A stretch of 64,000 bases of DNA, taken from contig JAILLF010000035.1 of assembly GCA_024693365.1 (NCBI GenBank), positions 1 through 64,000 of the forward strand, given 5' to 3'. Shown in pieces: positions 15,675 through 24,838 of the stretch (positions within the stretch are counted from its first letter, which is position 1; every line of letters begins with the position of its first letter). Both the position numbers and the translations under genes were made by a program. Under the pieces are notes generated by a model, which saw only the letters and a program-made list of their open reading frames with translations, was not told where the DNA came from and did no database searches. The stretch is from Acetatifactor sp. GTDB taxonomy: Bacteria > Bacillota > Clostridia > Lachnospirales > Lachnospiraceae.

Positions 15675-16373
15675 ATGGAGACACAAGTAGTGATGTATGC
15701 AGTTTCTGTCATTACGGCGGTGATTTGTGTTGTGATGGCATATTTCATTTTAGATGAAGAAAAGGCGGCTAAGATTAAGATCCTTCACAAAATGGGTCAT
15801 GGTGAGGCGTACGAGAAGGTAACCTTCAGCAAAAAAACATATTGGACCTTGTTGATTTTTGCTTCGCTGGCTGTCCTTGCAACATGCTACTATATAGCTA
15901 CAAGAACTACGGTAGTGCTTGATTTTGCCAGACTTTGCATTACTTTGATCTGCTTGACGGGCGCGGCTGCCAATGACGTCAGGGAACACAGAATACCCAA
16001 TATTTTCCCGGCTGTTTTGGCTTTGGGGGGGATCTTGTGTTTGGTGCTTGGTTATTTGACAAGTCAACAAGGGTGGATGGCTTACATTGCCAGCTGTACG
16101 ATCGCGACGGTTGCCACGGCGTTGTGCTTCGGATTCGCTTTCTTTATTTCCAAGCATGGCATTGGCATGGGAGACATCAAGATTTTATGTGCGCTCGCTT
16201 TGGCGATGGGAGTATATGCCACTTGTGGAACTATTTTCTTTGGCATTGTTTCGTGCGCGGTGTTGTCCGTGGTACTGTTGATCATAAAGAAAAAAGGCTT
16301 TAAGGACACGTTACCGTTCGGGCCGTTTATTTTTCTGGGATTTGTGATTTCAGTTCTCATGGGTATTTACTAA
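15675..16373 (+). CDS. A24-type prepilin peptidase (TadV/CpaA-like)
   Basis: A 232-residue polytopic membrane protein with the two aspartates of A24 peptidases: one in NDVREHRIPN (about residue 100) and one in the GxGD-like motif GIGMGDIK (about 170). It would cleave the leader of the Flp pilins and perhaps of the TadE-like proteins at the cytoplasmic face. It is somewhat longer than TadV because of an N-terminal extension with one extra helix and a charged cytoplasmic stretch (LDEEKAAKIKILHKMG). It follows the platform genes directly. Confidence 0.85.
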   Translation: METQVVMYAVSVITAVICVVMAYFILDEEKAAKIKILHKMGHGEAYEKVTFSKKTYWTLLIFASLAVLATCYYIATRTTVVLDFARLCITLICLTGAAANDVREHRIPNIFPAVLALGGILCLVLGYLTSQQGWMAYIASCTIATVATALCFGFAFFISKHGIGMGDIKILCALALAMGVYATCGTIFFGIVSCAVLSVVLLIIKKKGFKDTLPFGPFIFLGFVISVLMGIY

Positions 16374-16394
16374 TATTTTGAGCGAGAGTGTGTT

Positions 16395-17723
16395 ATGAAC
16401 AAAGCGAGAATTTTGTTGTCCGTTGGATTGGTTGTTGTTGCAATTGCATGTTGGATCTCCTATGGTAATAAAATGAGCGGCCGCGATGAGGAATATGCCA
16501 TTCATATTTCTAATGCCGAAGCTTATGCGGAAAAGCATTTGTATCAAAAAGCCATAGCAGAGTATGAGAAGGCGTTTAAGATCAACAACGATGAGAAACA
16601 ACGTGAAGCCTGGCTGGCAGCTTATTGGAGTGCGTTCGAGGATGGCGTGATTGAAGAAAAAAAATACACGGATGCCTTGACGACCTTTTGCGTTAACTTT
16701 CCACAGCGTATAGACATGTGGGAGAAGTTAATCAGTTATCAGTTGGAGACGCGTAATTATGACGGCGCCAGAATTTCGTATCTGAGATCTGCGAAGGCTG
16801 GAGTGACAAGTGACAAACTCGAAGAGTATAAGAACGCGATTTATTATTCCTATCGCGAATGGGGTCAGGGAATGCCTGAAGTGACTGGCTCTACGTCAGG
16901 AAGGAATCGCGTGCGTGACGACAGGGGCTACGGATCTCTCGATTCATTAGGAAAAGTTAAGCATTACAATACTTATCTCTACATAGGTCCGATCGGAAAA
17001 GAAAAGGTTTATCTTCTTGGCGTTAGCGAAGAAGAGATGAGAGTGGTAGACGATGCGGACGTGGTGCAGGCTATTATTAAGCCTGCGTTTGAAGACACAA
17101 AAGCAATTGGGGATGGTATAATTCCTTATTTGGAGCAAGGAAAGTGGTACTATTTTGATTACGTGCAGGGACAGAAAATTTTGGGCCCGTATGATGACGC
17201 GTCAACGTTTTATAATGGCTTGGCAGCCGTGAAAAAGGGAGACAATTGGATCATAATTAATAAAAAAGGTGACGAAGTCGGCGCGGGTAGCTTCAAGGAC
17301 GTAGTACTCTTGGATAATGGTGAATACGTAATGAAGGACGTTATGGTCGCGTCCGATGGAAAATATTACGGAATTTACGATGCCAAGGGAAACCCCAAAA
17401 ATGAGTTTAGTGCTCCTAAGATTGACTTTTGCATGAATGACTGGCTTGCATTCCAAGATGGCTCAGGCAAATGGGGATTCGTAGATTTGGCCGGTGAAGT
17501 ACAGATTAAGCCAGGATATGAAGAGGCTTTAAGCTTTTCCAACGGATTGGCGGCAGTAAAAAAGGATGGCAACTGGGGATACGTGAATCATGACAACGTG
17601 ATGGTGATCGAGAATAAGTATTCGGGGGCCAGGTATGTTTCAGGTGAAGGCATTGCCATGGTTGCAAGCGGAGAGCCTCAGTCATGGCACGTGTTGGCAC
17701 TGAGATTTGAGTATGGGAAATAA
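16395..17723 (+). CDS. Membrane-anchored WG-repeat protein
   Basis: A 442-residue protein with an N-terminal membrane helix (about residues 5-23), a TPR-like helical part (AEAYAEKHLYQKAIAEYEKAFKI split over two helices) and a C-terminal half made of WG beta-hairpin repeats (GKWYYFDYV, DNWIIINKKG, GKWGFVDLAG, GNWGYVNHDN). WG-repeat proteins are common outside-facing binding proteins in Firmicutes. Its place between prepilin peptidase and TadE-like genes suggests a role in pilus assembly or anchoring. The exact function is unknown. Confidence 0.8.
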   Translation: MNKARILLSVGLVVVAIACWISYGNKMSGRDEEYAIHISNAEAYAEKHLYQKAIAEYEKAFKINNDEKQREAWLAAYWSAFEDGVIEEKKYTDALTTFCVNFPQRIDMWEKLISYQLETRNYDGARISYLRSAKAGVTSDKLEEYKNAIYYSYREWGQGMPEVTGSTSGRNRVRDDRGYGSLDSLGKVKHYNTYLYIGPIGKEKVYLLGVSEEEMRVVDDADVVQAIIKPAFEDTKAIGDGIIPYLEQGKWYYFDYVQGQKILGPYDDASTFYNGLAAVKKGDNWIIINKKGDEVGAGSFKDVVLLDNGEYVMKDVMVASDGKYYGIYDAKGNPKNEFSAPKIDFCMNDWLAFQDGSGKWGFVDLAGEVQIKPGYEEALSFSNGLAAVKKDGNWGYVNHDNVMVIENKYSGARYVSGEGIAMVASGEPQSWHVLALRFEYGK

Positions 17724-17759
17724 GAGAATTGTCAGTACGATAGAGTACGGAGGGGTAAA

Positions 17760-18452
17760 ATGATTATTTCAAAAAAAAGAAAAATTGCAGGAGAAAAGGG
17801 CGAGATCATGCTGGAAGGTATTATTATCCTGACAGTGACCATGTTTATCCTTTTCTGGCTCATAGGATTGGCTTTTATGTACTATGAGAGGTATATTTTG
17901 ACAATCATCTCAAATGATGCCGCAAAAAAAGTTGCTGCCACGTATAATTATCCAACCAGTGACATTATTATGGGGTACGTTACTCCCTACACGGTAACTA
18001 CCAGGGATACGTACAGACACTTCTTTATTGGCGAAACAGGAAGGACAAACAAACTTAATACGGTCAATGACAACAAGGTGGAAAGTTACGTAAAATACAT
18101 GCTTGACGTAACGAACTTCCCGGGATCGATAGAAAACGTTGAAGTCACTTTGGACACGACGGCTGATACGTGCCTTCGAAAACACATAACGTTAAAGACG
18201 ACGTGTGAATTCTGGACGCCCATGGGCGGCGTGTTTGATTTCTTTGGAATGGGAAGGACGAAAGAGTTCGAGATCACTTCGTACGCTGAAGTCGCAGATT
18301 ATTACGAATACATGACAACAACCCAGTATGCAAAGAATCTTTCACATCTTGTAGACGGATGCGGTGATTTCTTATCGTCACTAGTTAACATGCTAAACAC
18401 CTTTGTCGAAATGTACAATCACGATTGGGGCGGCAGCGGTGATGAAAGCTAA
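17760..18452 (+). CDS. TadE-like minor pilin
   Basis: 230 residues. A basic N-terminus with EKGEIMLEG just before a long hydrophobic helix (IIILTVTMFILFWLIGLAFMYY) matches the pseudopilin-like start of TadE-type proteins, in which Glu +5 follows the cleavage site. The remaining ~180 residues are extracytoplasmic. GGAGGGG precedes ATG 17760. It is the first of three genes of this kind in a row, probably minor pilins or tip proteins processed by the A24 peptidase. Confidence 0.8.
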   Translation: MIISKKRKIAGEKGEIMLEGIIILTVTMFILFWLIGLAFMYYERYILTIISNDAAKKVAATYNYPTSDIIMGYVTPYTVTTRDTYRHFFIGETGRTNKLNTVNDNKVESYVKYMLDVTNFPGSIENVEVTLDTTADTCLRKHITLKTTCEFWTPMGGVFDFFGMGRTKEFEITSYAEVADYYEYMTTTQYAKNLSHLVDGCGDFLSSLVNMLNTFVEMYNHDWGGSGDES

Positions 18453-18511
18453 AGAATTCGGTTCACATAGTGTTTTCTCATATATTCTTGATTAAGGGGA
18501 GAGTATACTAA

Positions 18512-21505
18512 ATGAAAAAGCTATTTATTACGCAGAGAATAAAAGTTAGAAGATTTTTGAAAAAATACGTAAACGGTACGAAGGGAATCATCTCCATTCT
18601 TATGTGCTTGTTGATGTTACCGTTCATATCCATTGCAGGCATTTTGATCAATGCAGCAAGGGTTAACAGTGCCGTTGCCGTTTTCGATGAAGCGCTGTGT
18701 AATGCTTCTGATTCTACGCTTGGCACGTATGATACGTTTCTGCGCGAAAGATTTGGATTGATGGCAATCAGCCAAAGTGGTAAGAGTGCCGGATATACTC
18801 AAGCAGAATTCATCAATGATACGTTCCAAATGTACATGAATGAAAATATGAAATCCTTGAGCAATACTTATGATACGAGTATGTTTAACGCAACGGGAAT
18901 TCTGCCTTTGAGTAACATGAACGTGTTGCAGAGCGCAGTTTTTGAGGCTTCTAAGTATTCAGTACCTACGAAGTTTGCCATGGATGGACTTTTTATCGAA
19001 GACCTTTTAAGCAAGCTTTTCGGACCGCTTGACGGAGCAGCTCAGTGGATGGACGAAATATCTAGCGCCGGACAGGTGGCGATGGATGCGGATACGCTTA
19101 ATACTAGGATTGAAGAAGCATGCGCTGCCATGCATACTTTGGAAGAGAAGATAGGTACGTATCAGACTGCTTACGGTGAGTTCCTGTCTAATTCGGACAG
19201 CGCCGTTAAGACGTATAATGCGACCGTAGATACCGTTAAGGCTGCCGTTGAGGCTGCATATGGCGATTATCAGACGGCTCAATCTAACTATTCTTCTAAA
19301 AACAGTGCCGTAATATCTGCGGAGCACGGAAGGGAATCCCTAATTTCCCAGTATAATTCCGTAAAAAACAATGCGGATGATCTGGCAGCATTTATGGACG
19401 AGCACGGTTCTGAGATTCAGCCTTGGTTGGATGCAGTATCTGAAAGAGATGCAGCCGCAACCGCGCGGGACGATGCATATAGCGATTACCAGGATGCGGT
19501 TAGTAGCGCACAAGATACTTTGTCTGGACCGAGAGCAACCCTTACTTCGAAGCGTGATGCATATAAGCAAGCCGTAGATGACGTTATAAGCGCGATTGAT
19601 GATGCCAAGGCGGCAGTTGAAGCCTTAAAAGAAGCAGTCAAGGAGTTTAACGATTCCTGCGGTGAGCTGACGAAGAATTCATTGACCATCGGATTTAATT
19701 ATGCAAAGGATTCTTATGAAGATGAGCTTGATCGGTTGGAAACGGAACGTAAGAACCTTTTGGACGAGGGTCAGCCTGAAATGGCCGCAGAGCGTCAGAA
19801 GAAAATTGACGAAATCAAAATTGAGCAAAACATGTATGATAACGTTGATAAGGCTGTCGAGGATCAAATTGACAATACAACGGAAGCTACAGATCAGCTG
19901 AGAGAAATTGCCACGCAGGATTTTGAAAGTTTATTTGATGCAGTTAAGGCTAATTTGTCAATCTTAAGCTCAGATTTGGAGAGTTATCCGATTCCTACGG
20001 ATACTTCCTCAAAATACTCTGAGACGGGACGCCCGGGTTCCTCGATTACCAACTGGGTAATTAGTTTTGATGATTTGTTGGCTATTATAAGTGAAGCAAT
20101 TCTTACTGACATACTGCAGAGATTGGAAGATGACCTTAATGGCAGTTCTGCAATTGATTCATTGAAGATGATTGCTAAGTTTGTGTTAGCTTTATTGTCA
20201 GCTTTCAATTTCTTCGATTACCGATTAATTGGCGTGGCTGACTTTACGACGTTCCCGTCTTTGCATCCCACAACTTGGGGCGATGCTAAGAATCCTTATG
20301 ATGCTGAGGACCAGGCGCGCTACATTGAAAACAAAGAGAAGCTTGGAGCGTACGGAGACGGAACGGAACCGGTGGATGAGGTTGTGACCATTGGTCAGAT
20401 CATTGAATCCATCATGAATGAAATTGACAGGATTGATACGGCTATCAACGACATGCATTGGTACAATTTCTTCTCACAGATTTGTACAATTATAAGTGCC
20501 ATAGTAAATATTTGCAGTTTGTTGTTTGACCTGTTTACGGAACTGTTAAAATGTCTAAAAGAATATATTATAGCATCCATAAAAACGAGGCTTTTGGTTA
20601 CCGGATATTGTGCTTATAACTTAGCAAACAGAACTACGTTTACCGGCACCAGTTTGATGGGTTCCTCTTATGCGGTTCCTGACTTGTTTGACGATACTGC
20701 TTACTGTGCGACGACCTTCTCAGGAGCGGAATTCGAGTATATTTTTGCCGGAACACCTAGTGAGGTCTTGAATCAGACGGCTGTTTGGGGTACGATGTAT
20801 TTGTTGAGGGTAGCAAACAACGTTCCTTTCATCTTCACGGATGAAGAGGTTGATACCCTGTGTACCGCGGTTGGACCTGAAACGTTTGGTATTGGTGCGG
20901 TTGTGTGCTGGATCCTTTACATTATAGCTGAATCCTTTGTTGACATGGTAATCCTGTGCGGCGGCGGAGCAGTTCCCGTAATAAAGAGACCTTTGTTCCT
21001 TACCATTAAGGGTATACCGAATCTGATCACGAAGCTCACGCACTTATCCTTAAGTGATCCTGAAAAAGCTGGTATTTCAAATGCACTGAAGTCAGGTTGT
21101 ACCAAAAACGTGAAGCTTACACAGGATCAAGTGGATTCCTTTGGTTCGGGATCAGCCACGGGAGCGTTGAATTTCCTGTCGGGATTGATAGAGCTAGATT
21201 ATACCAAACACATGCTATTAATGGTATTGCTAACAATTCCAAATGAAGTAATGATGGTTCGCCTGGCGGACATCATACAATTGGAAGCGAATTTCTACAG
21301 TTCGAAAAATGCTGGTTATAAGTTTGACATCGGTGATGCGTATACTTATCTAAGAGTATCTGGAGAGTTCGAAACAAATGAGTTTGTCAGAATGTCTGGA
21401 ATGAACGAAGACTACTCCTACAAGATAGGAGATGGTGGCTCGCCAAGGACACTTGTAGACAGGATCTTTAAGTCGGATGAGAGAATTCTTTACAGGGGAT
21501 ATTGA
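18512..21505 (+). CDS. Large TadG-like protein with coiled coil
   Basis: 997 residues. The N-terminal charged part and helix (GIISILMCLLMLPFISIAGILI) resemble the start of TadG-like and DUF5702-like proteins. Residues of about 190-490 are mostly Ala/Asp/Glu-rich heptads (long coiled coil, e.g. KRDAYKQAVDDVISAIDDA), and several membrane-like segments appear in the second half (SAIVNICSLLFDLFTELL, VCWILYIIAESFVDMVIL). No vWA domain with a MIDAS motif can be seen, unlike classical TadG. Its stop overlaps the start region of the next TadE-like gene, so the products probably work together on the surface. Confidence 0.7.
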   Translation: MKKLFITQRIKVRRFLKKYVNGTKGIISILMCLLMLPFISIAGILINAARVNSAVAVFDEALCNASDSTLGTYDTFLRERFGLMAISQSGKSAGYTQAEFINDTFQMYMNENMKSLSNTYDTSMFNATGILPLSNMNVLQSAVFEASKYSVPTKFAMDGLFIEDLLSKLFGPLDGAAQWMDEISSAGQVAMDADTLNTRIEEACAAMHTLEEKIGTYQTAYGEFLSNSDSAVKTYNATVDTVKAAVEAAYGDYQTAQSNYSSKNSAVISAEHGRESLISQYNSVKNNADDLAAFMDEHGSEIQPWLDAVSERDAAATARDDAYSDYQDAVSSAQDTLSGPRATLTSKRDAYKQAVDDVISAIDDAKAAVEALKEAVKEFNDSCGELTKNSLTIGFNYAKDSYEDELDRLETERKNLLDEGQPEMAAERQKKIDEIKIEQNMYDNVDKAVEDQIDNTTEATDQLREIATQDFESLFDAVKANLSILSSDLESYPIPTDTSSKYSETGRPGSSITNWVISFDDLLAIISEAILTDILQRLEDDLNGSSAIDSLKMIAKFVLALLSAFNFFDYRLIGVADFTTFPSLHPTTWGDAKNPYDAEDQARYIENKEKLGAYGDGTEPVDEVVTIGQIIESIMNEIDRIDTAINDMHWYNFFSQICTIISAIVNICSLLFDLFTELLKCLKEYIIASIKTRLLVTGYCAYNLANRTTFTGTSLMGSSYAVPDLFDDTAYCATTFSGAEFEYIFAGTPSEVLNQTAVWGTMYLLRVANNVPFIFTDEEVDTLCTAVGPETFGIGAVVCWILYIIAESFVDMVILCGGGAVPVIKRPLFLTIKGIPNLITKLTHLSLSDPEKAGISNALKSGCTKNVKLTQDQVDSFGSGSATGALNFLSGLIELDYTKHMLLMVLLTIPNEVMMVRLADIIQLEANFYSSKNAGYKFDIGDAYTYLRVSGEFETNEFVRMSGMNEDYSYKIGDGGSPRTLVDRIFKSDERILYRGY

Positions 21506-21507
21506 TT

Positions 21508-22056
21508 ATGAAGAAGATAATGTATAAGGATGATGGATTACTATCTATCGAAGCGTGTGTGTCACTTACGATTTTCATGCTGTTCATGTTATTCTTTTAC
21601 GGGTTGTTTGTTGTTTTTGAAGTGCGTAATGCGATGGGGCATGCAGTGCTTTCTACGGCAAACAGCCTGGCAATGGACAAGGTCCAGAATACGGAACTGG
21701 GTGATGCAGATACCATTGTAAAACCGATTTTCCACATGGTGTATGGTGATCTGGAGGACAGTTCCAATGGATTTGCAACTACTGACCGCTGGTATGAAAC
21801 GGGAGCCGATCTGGAGGATGAATTAAAAACTAGATTCTGTGCATACTTGGCTGGTGGTGATGAATCCAGAGCAGAGAAGATACTTGAAAAATATCATATT
21901 CAGGGCGGCAAGGATGGATTAGATTTCAGTAAATCCAAGGTTGAGAATAACAAACTGTACATAGTTTTGGATTATACCGTGGAATATGAATACAAGGTTT
22001 TTAATCAGATCGGCTTAAAATTTGAACAGGCAGCTTGCTCAAGAATTTGGGAATGA
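21508..22056 (+). CDS. TadE/TadF-like minor pilin
   Basis: About 182 residues. MKKIMYKDDGLLSIEACVS followed by a hydrophobic helix (TIFMLFMLFFYGLFVVFEV) gives the pseudopilin-type N-terminus with a Glu at the expected place. The rest is extracytoplasmic. ATG 21508 lies three bases after the stop of the large TadG-like gene. The in-frame TTG at 21502 is less likely. Together with the genes at 17760 and 18512 it completes a TadE/F/G-like set. Confidence 0.8.
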   Translation: MKKIMYKDDGLLSIEACVSLTIFMLFMLFFYGLFVVFEVRNAMGHAVLSTANSLAMDKVQNTELGDADTIVKPIFHMVYGDLEDSSNGFATTDRWYETGADLEDELKTRFCAYLAGGDESRAEKILEKYHIQGGKDGLDFSKSKVENNKLYIVLDYTVEYEYKVFNQIGLKFEQAACSRIWE

Positions 22057-22063
22057 GGTTGAC

Positions 22064-23740
22064 ATGAAAGAATTTACTTACGAGAATCAAGGTTCCAATA
22101 CTTATTTGGTGTATCAGATCAAGCCTGAAGACGAAGTGGACAGCATGAGTTTGGGCATGCTGTCCAACAACAAAATTTCAGGATTCGCGTCATTGATGTT
22201 CACGCAGATGGACAGCGCGGAATTACTAAAGTATAACATTACCTCAAAGGTTGCCGTAAGGCAATTCTTTGAGGGGAAGGTGAACAAGAAACAATTGATC
22301 TCAGTATTCCGGGGGATCGTGAACGCCTTCATTTCAGCGGAGGACTACATGATCGACCCGGACACGATAGTCTGTGATCTGGATTATTTGTTTGTTGACC
22401 TCGCTTCCTACGAAACAGTGGTGGTATGTTTACCCATCACTAATAAGACTTCCAAAACTGATCTTGGCCAGTTTTTCAAAACGGTTCTTTTCGGAACGCA
22501 GTTTGATCCGAATGAGAATTCCGGATACGTGGCGAAGATCATTAGCTGTTTAAACTCTAGTCCTGTTTTTAAAGCTGGAGAGTTTAAAAAAGTGTTGGAT
22601 GAAATTGAAGGCATTCAGGCGGTTAGCGCCAGACCCGCGCAGGCACCAGAACCGGCTTACAGACCTTCGCAGCCTCAGACTCCGGTTCAGCCCGTTCAGC
22701 CGCAGATGCAGCAACCCGTTCAGGCGGTTCAGCCTGCAGTGGCTCCCGTGAGACCTGTCAGTGCTCCCATGCCTCAGACTCCGGTTCAGCCACAGGCTCC
22801 GGTTCAGCCACAGGCTCCAGTTCAGCCACAAGCGCCTAAGATGCCTGGCGGCAACGTGGCAGTTCCTGGCGCGCGCGTGCCGGGTGTACCTGCCCAGCAG
22901 CCGGCAACTCCAGCGCAGCCGATTCCGAAGCTTGACAAAAAAGATGAAATTTCCATGTTTTATTTGCTGCAGCACTACAATAAGGAAAATGCTGCAAAGT
23001 ATAAGGCACAGCAGGAGATTAAGAAACAGATCAAGGCAGCCTCTGCCGGTGCTTCTTCCTCTTCATCCAAGTCAAAATCTAAGAAAGCGCAGCCAGCGCC
23101 CAAGAAGGGGGCACCGATGCCTGGCGGCGTGGCAATTCCCGGACAGGCACAGCCAATCGCTCCCGTGGGTGGTGCGAAACCTGCCGGCGTGGCCATTCCT
23201 GGAATGGCAGCTCCCGTTACGCCCATGAGTGGCGCACCGCAGGCAGCTCCTGCAATGGCACAACCACAGGTTCGTCCCGTTCAGCCTCAGGTTGTAGGAG
23301 TGCAACCCGTTCCGCCTGTCATGACTCCGATGCCTCAGGCAATGCCTCAGGGCGTTCCCGTGAATTTTGGAGAAACGACGGTACTTGGCGGCGGTTCCAT
23401 CGGTGAGACGACGGTTTTGGACATGACGCCTCCTGCAAAGATCGACAAGCCTTATCTGTTGCGTGTTAAGAATGGCGAAAAGATTTACGTTGACAAGTCG
23501 ATTTTCCGCATTGGAAAAGAGAAGAGTGCCGTAGATTACTTTATCGGAGACAATCCTGCGATCAGCCGAAATCACGCAAGCATTATCTGCAGGGCAGGAG
23601 TATATTACATTACAGACTTGAATTCCACGAACCATACTTACGTCAATGGCGAAAAGCTTGCAGGTAACGTAGAAACAAAATTGGATCAGGGTGCAAAGAT
23701 CCGCCTCGCTAATGAGGAGTTTGAATTCAAACTAGTATAA
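22064..23740 (+). CDS. DUF6382 and FHA domain protein with two ETTVL motifs
   Basis: 558 residues if ATG 22064 (GAGGTTGAC before it) is used. The first ~190 residues match what I know as DUF6382. A long Pro/Gln/Ala-rich linker with PVQPQAP repeats follows. The C-terminal ~100 residues form an FHA domain (FRIGKEKSAVDYFIGDNPAISRNHA split as RIGKEKS, ISRNHA, LNSTNHTYVNG), which binds phosphothreonine. GETTVL occurs twice just before the FHA domain (Glu near residues 437 and 448), like the phospho-sites of GarA/OdhI-type proteins. The kinase and phosphatase genes lie just downstream. Confidence 0.85.
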   Translation: MKEFTYENQGSNTYLVYQIKPEDEVDSMSLGMLSNNKISGFASLMFTQMDSAELLKYNITSKVAVRQFFEGKVNKKQLISVFRGIVNAFISAEDYMIDPDTIVCDLDYLFVDLASYETVVVCLPITNKTSKTDLGQFFKTVLFGTQFDPNENSGYVAKIISCLNSSPVFKAGEFKKVLDEIEGIQAVSARPAQAPEPAYRPSQPQTPVQPVQPQMQQPVQAVQPAVAPVRPVSAPMPQTPVQPQAPVQPQAPVQPQAPKMPGGNVAVPGARVPGVPAQQPATPAQPIPKLDKKDEISMFYLLQHYNKENAAKYKAQQEIKKQIKAASAGASSSSSKSKSKKAQPAPKKGAPMPGGVAIPGQAQPIAPVGGAKPAGVAIPGMAAPVTPMSGAPQAAPAMAQPQVRPVQPQVVGVQPVPPVMTPMPQAMPQGVPVNFGETTVLGGGSIGETTVLDMTPPAKIDKPYLLRVKNGEKIYVDKSIFRIGKEKSAVDYFIGDNPAISRNHASIICRAGVYYITDLNSTNHTYVNGEKLAGNVETKLDQGAKIRLANEEFEFKLV

Positions 23741-23790
23741 GCCAGATTGGTGAGAACAGCAGACATAGACATTTGCGAGGGGGAAACTAA

Positions 23791-24033
23791 ATGCTGCAAG
23801 AGATAATTGACCAGTTAATAAATGATCCATCCATTCGATTTTGTGCCATTATCTTTTGTGTCGTGATTTTGTTTGCGATTCTCAGAAGAATTGTGGCTGC
23901 GAACAAGAAGGGTGTGATTTATTATGCATTCTGTTTTGCGGAATTGGCGGCGGCAGCTGTTTTTGTTTATTACGTTGCACCGATTCTCCAGGAGTACGTT
24001 CCGACTTTTATTGATCAGGTTTCCATACACTAA
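23791..24033 (+). CDS. Small two-helix membrane protein
   Basis: 80 residues with two membrane helices (FCAIIFCVVILFAILRRIV and FCFAELAAAAVFVYYVAPIL). The start has GAGGGGG upstream at good spacing. It ends in DQVSIH, similar to the Flp pilin ending DNFSIH. It lies between the FHA protein and the phosphatase. I do not recognise it. It may be a small structural or anchoring part of the pilus machine. Confidence 0.7.
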   Translation: MLQEIIDQLINDPSIRFCAIIFCVVILFAILRRIVAANKKGVIYYAFCFAELAAAAVFVYYVAPILQEYVPTFIDQVSIH

Positions 24034-24054
24034 AAAAATGCGTGGAGTCAGTTT

Positions 24055-24822
24055 ATGAATTTTATAGTTACCGGTAATACAGACATTGGGTTGACAAAGT
24101 CAACCAATCAGGACAGTTTATCGATGAAAGTTATCAGCACACCGCAGGGACGAATGGTCCTTGCGGTGCTTTGTGATGGAATGGGAGGGCTCGCAAAGGG
24201 CGAAGTTGCCAGTGCATCCGTAATCCGTGCGTTTGACGAGTGGGCAAGAACGAGACTTCCCATGCTTTGTAATGCGCCTTTGGAAGAGAATGTAATCCGC
24301 GATGAGTGGAACGCGATTATCCAGAGCCAGAACAGAAGCATTCAGGCATACGGCGCGCAGCTTGGAATCAAGCTGGGAACGACCGTGACGGCGATGCTGA
24401 TCACACAGACCAGATATTACGTCATCAACGTGGGAGATTCCAGAGCTTACGAGCTTTATCAGGGAATCCGTCAGCTGACAAAGGATCAGACTGTTGTGGC
24501 GAGAGAGGTTGCCATGGGCCTGATTACCGAGGAGCAGGCCCATTATGACGAGCGCAGAAGTATTCTGCTCCAATGCGTTGGCGCGTCAGCGGAGGTGTAT
24601 CCTGACATGTTCTATGGAGACACGAAGGTGAATGCCGTTTACATGCTTTGCTGTGACGGTTTCCGGCATGAGATCACGCCAGATGAAATGTACCAGTACC
24701 TGCAACCGGACGTGCTATTTGATGAGAATGGCATGAGCCAGAACTCGCAATATTTGATCGAAGTGAACAAGCAGCGCCATGAGAGAGATAACATCACTGT
24801 TGCGCTAGTTCGTACGTTCTAA
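24055..24822 (+). CDS. PP2C-type Ser/Thr protein phosphatase
   Basis: 255 residues with PPM/PP2C motifs in order: NTDIGLTKSTNQDS, LCDGMGGLAKGE (metal-binding Asp and Gly), GTTVTAMLI, INVGDSRAYEL, LTKDQTVV, and the late CCDGF and RDNITVALV motifs. It would reverse phosphorylation by the adjacent kinase (16 bases downstream). A phosphatase-kinase pair next to an FHA protein is the usual arrangement of a phosphothreonine switch. Confidence 0.95.
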   Translation: MNFIVTGNTDIGLTKSTNQDSLSMKVISTPQGRMVLAVLCDGMGGLAKGEVASASVIRAFDEWARTRLPMLCNAPLEENVIRDEWNAIIQSQNRSIQAYGAQLGIKLGTTVTAMLITQTRYYVINVGDSRAYELYQGIRQLTKDQTVVAREVAMGLITEEQAHYDERRSILLQCVGASAEVYPDMFYGDTKVNAVYMLCCDGFRHEITPDEMYQYLQPDVLFDENGMSQNSQYLIEVNKQRHERDNITVALVRTF

Positions 24823-24838
24823 GTAAGGAGGAGCAGTT

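Noticed and set aside
22550-22975. Minus-strand ORFs within the FHA protein gene
   Set aside because: They arise from the repetitive Pro/Gln codons of the linker on the opposite strand and show no protein-like features.
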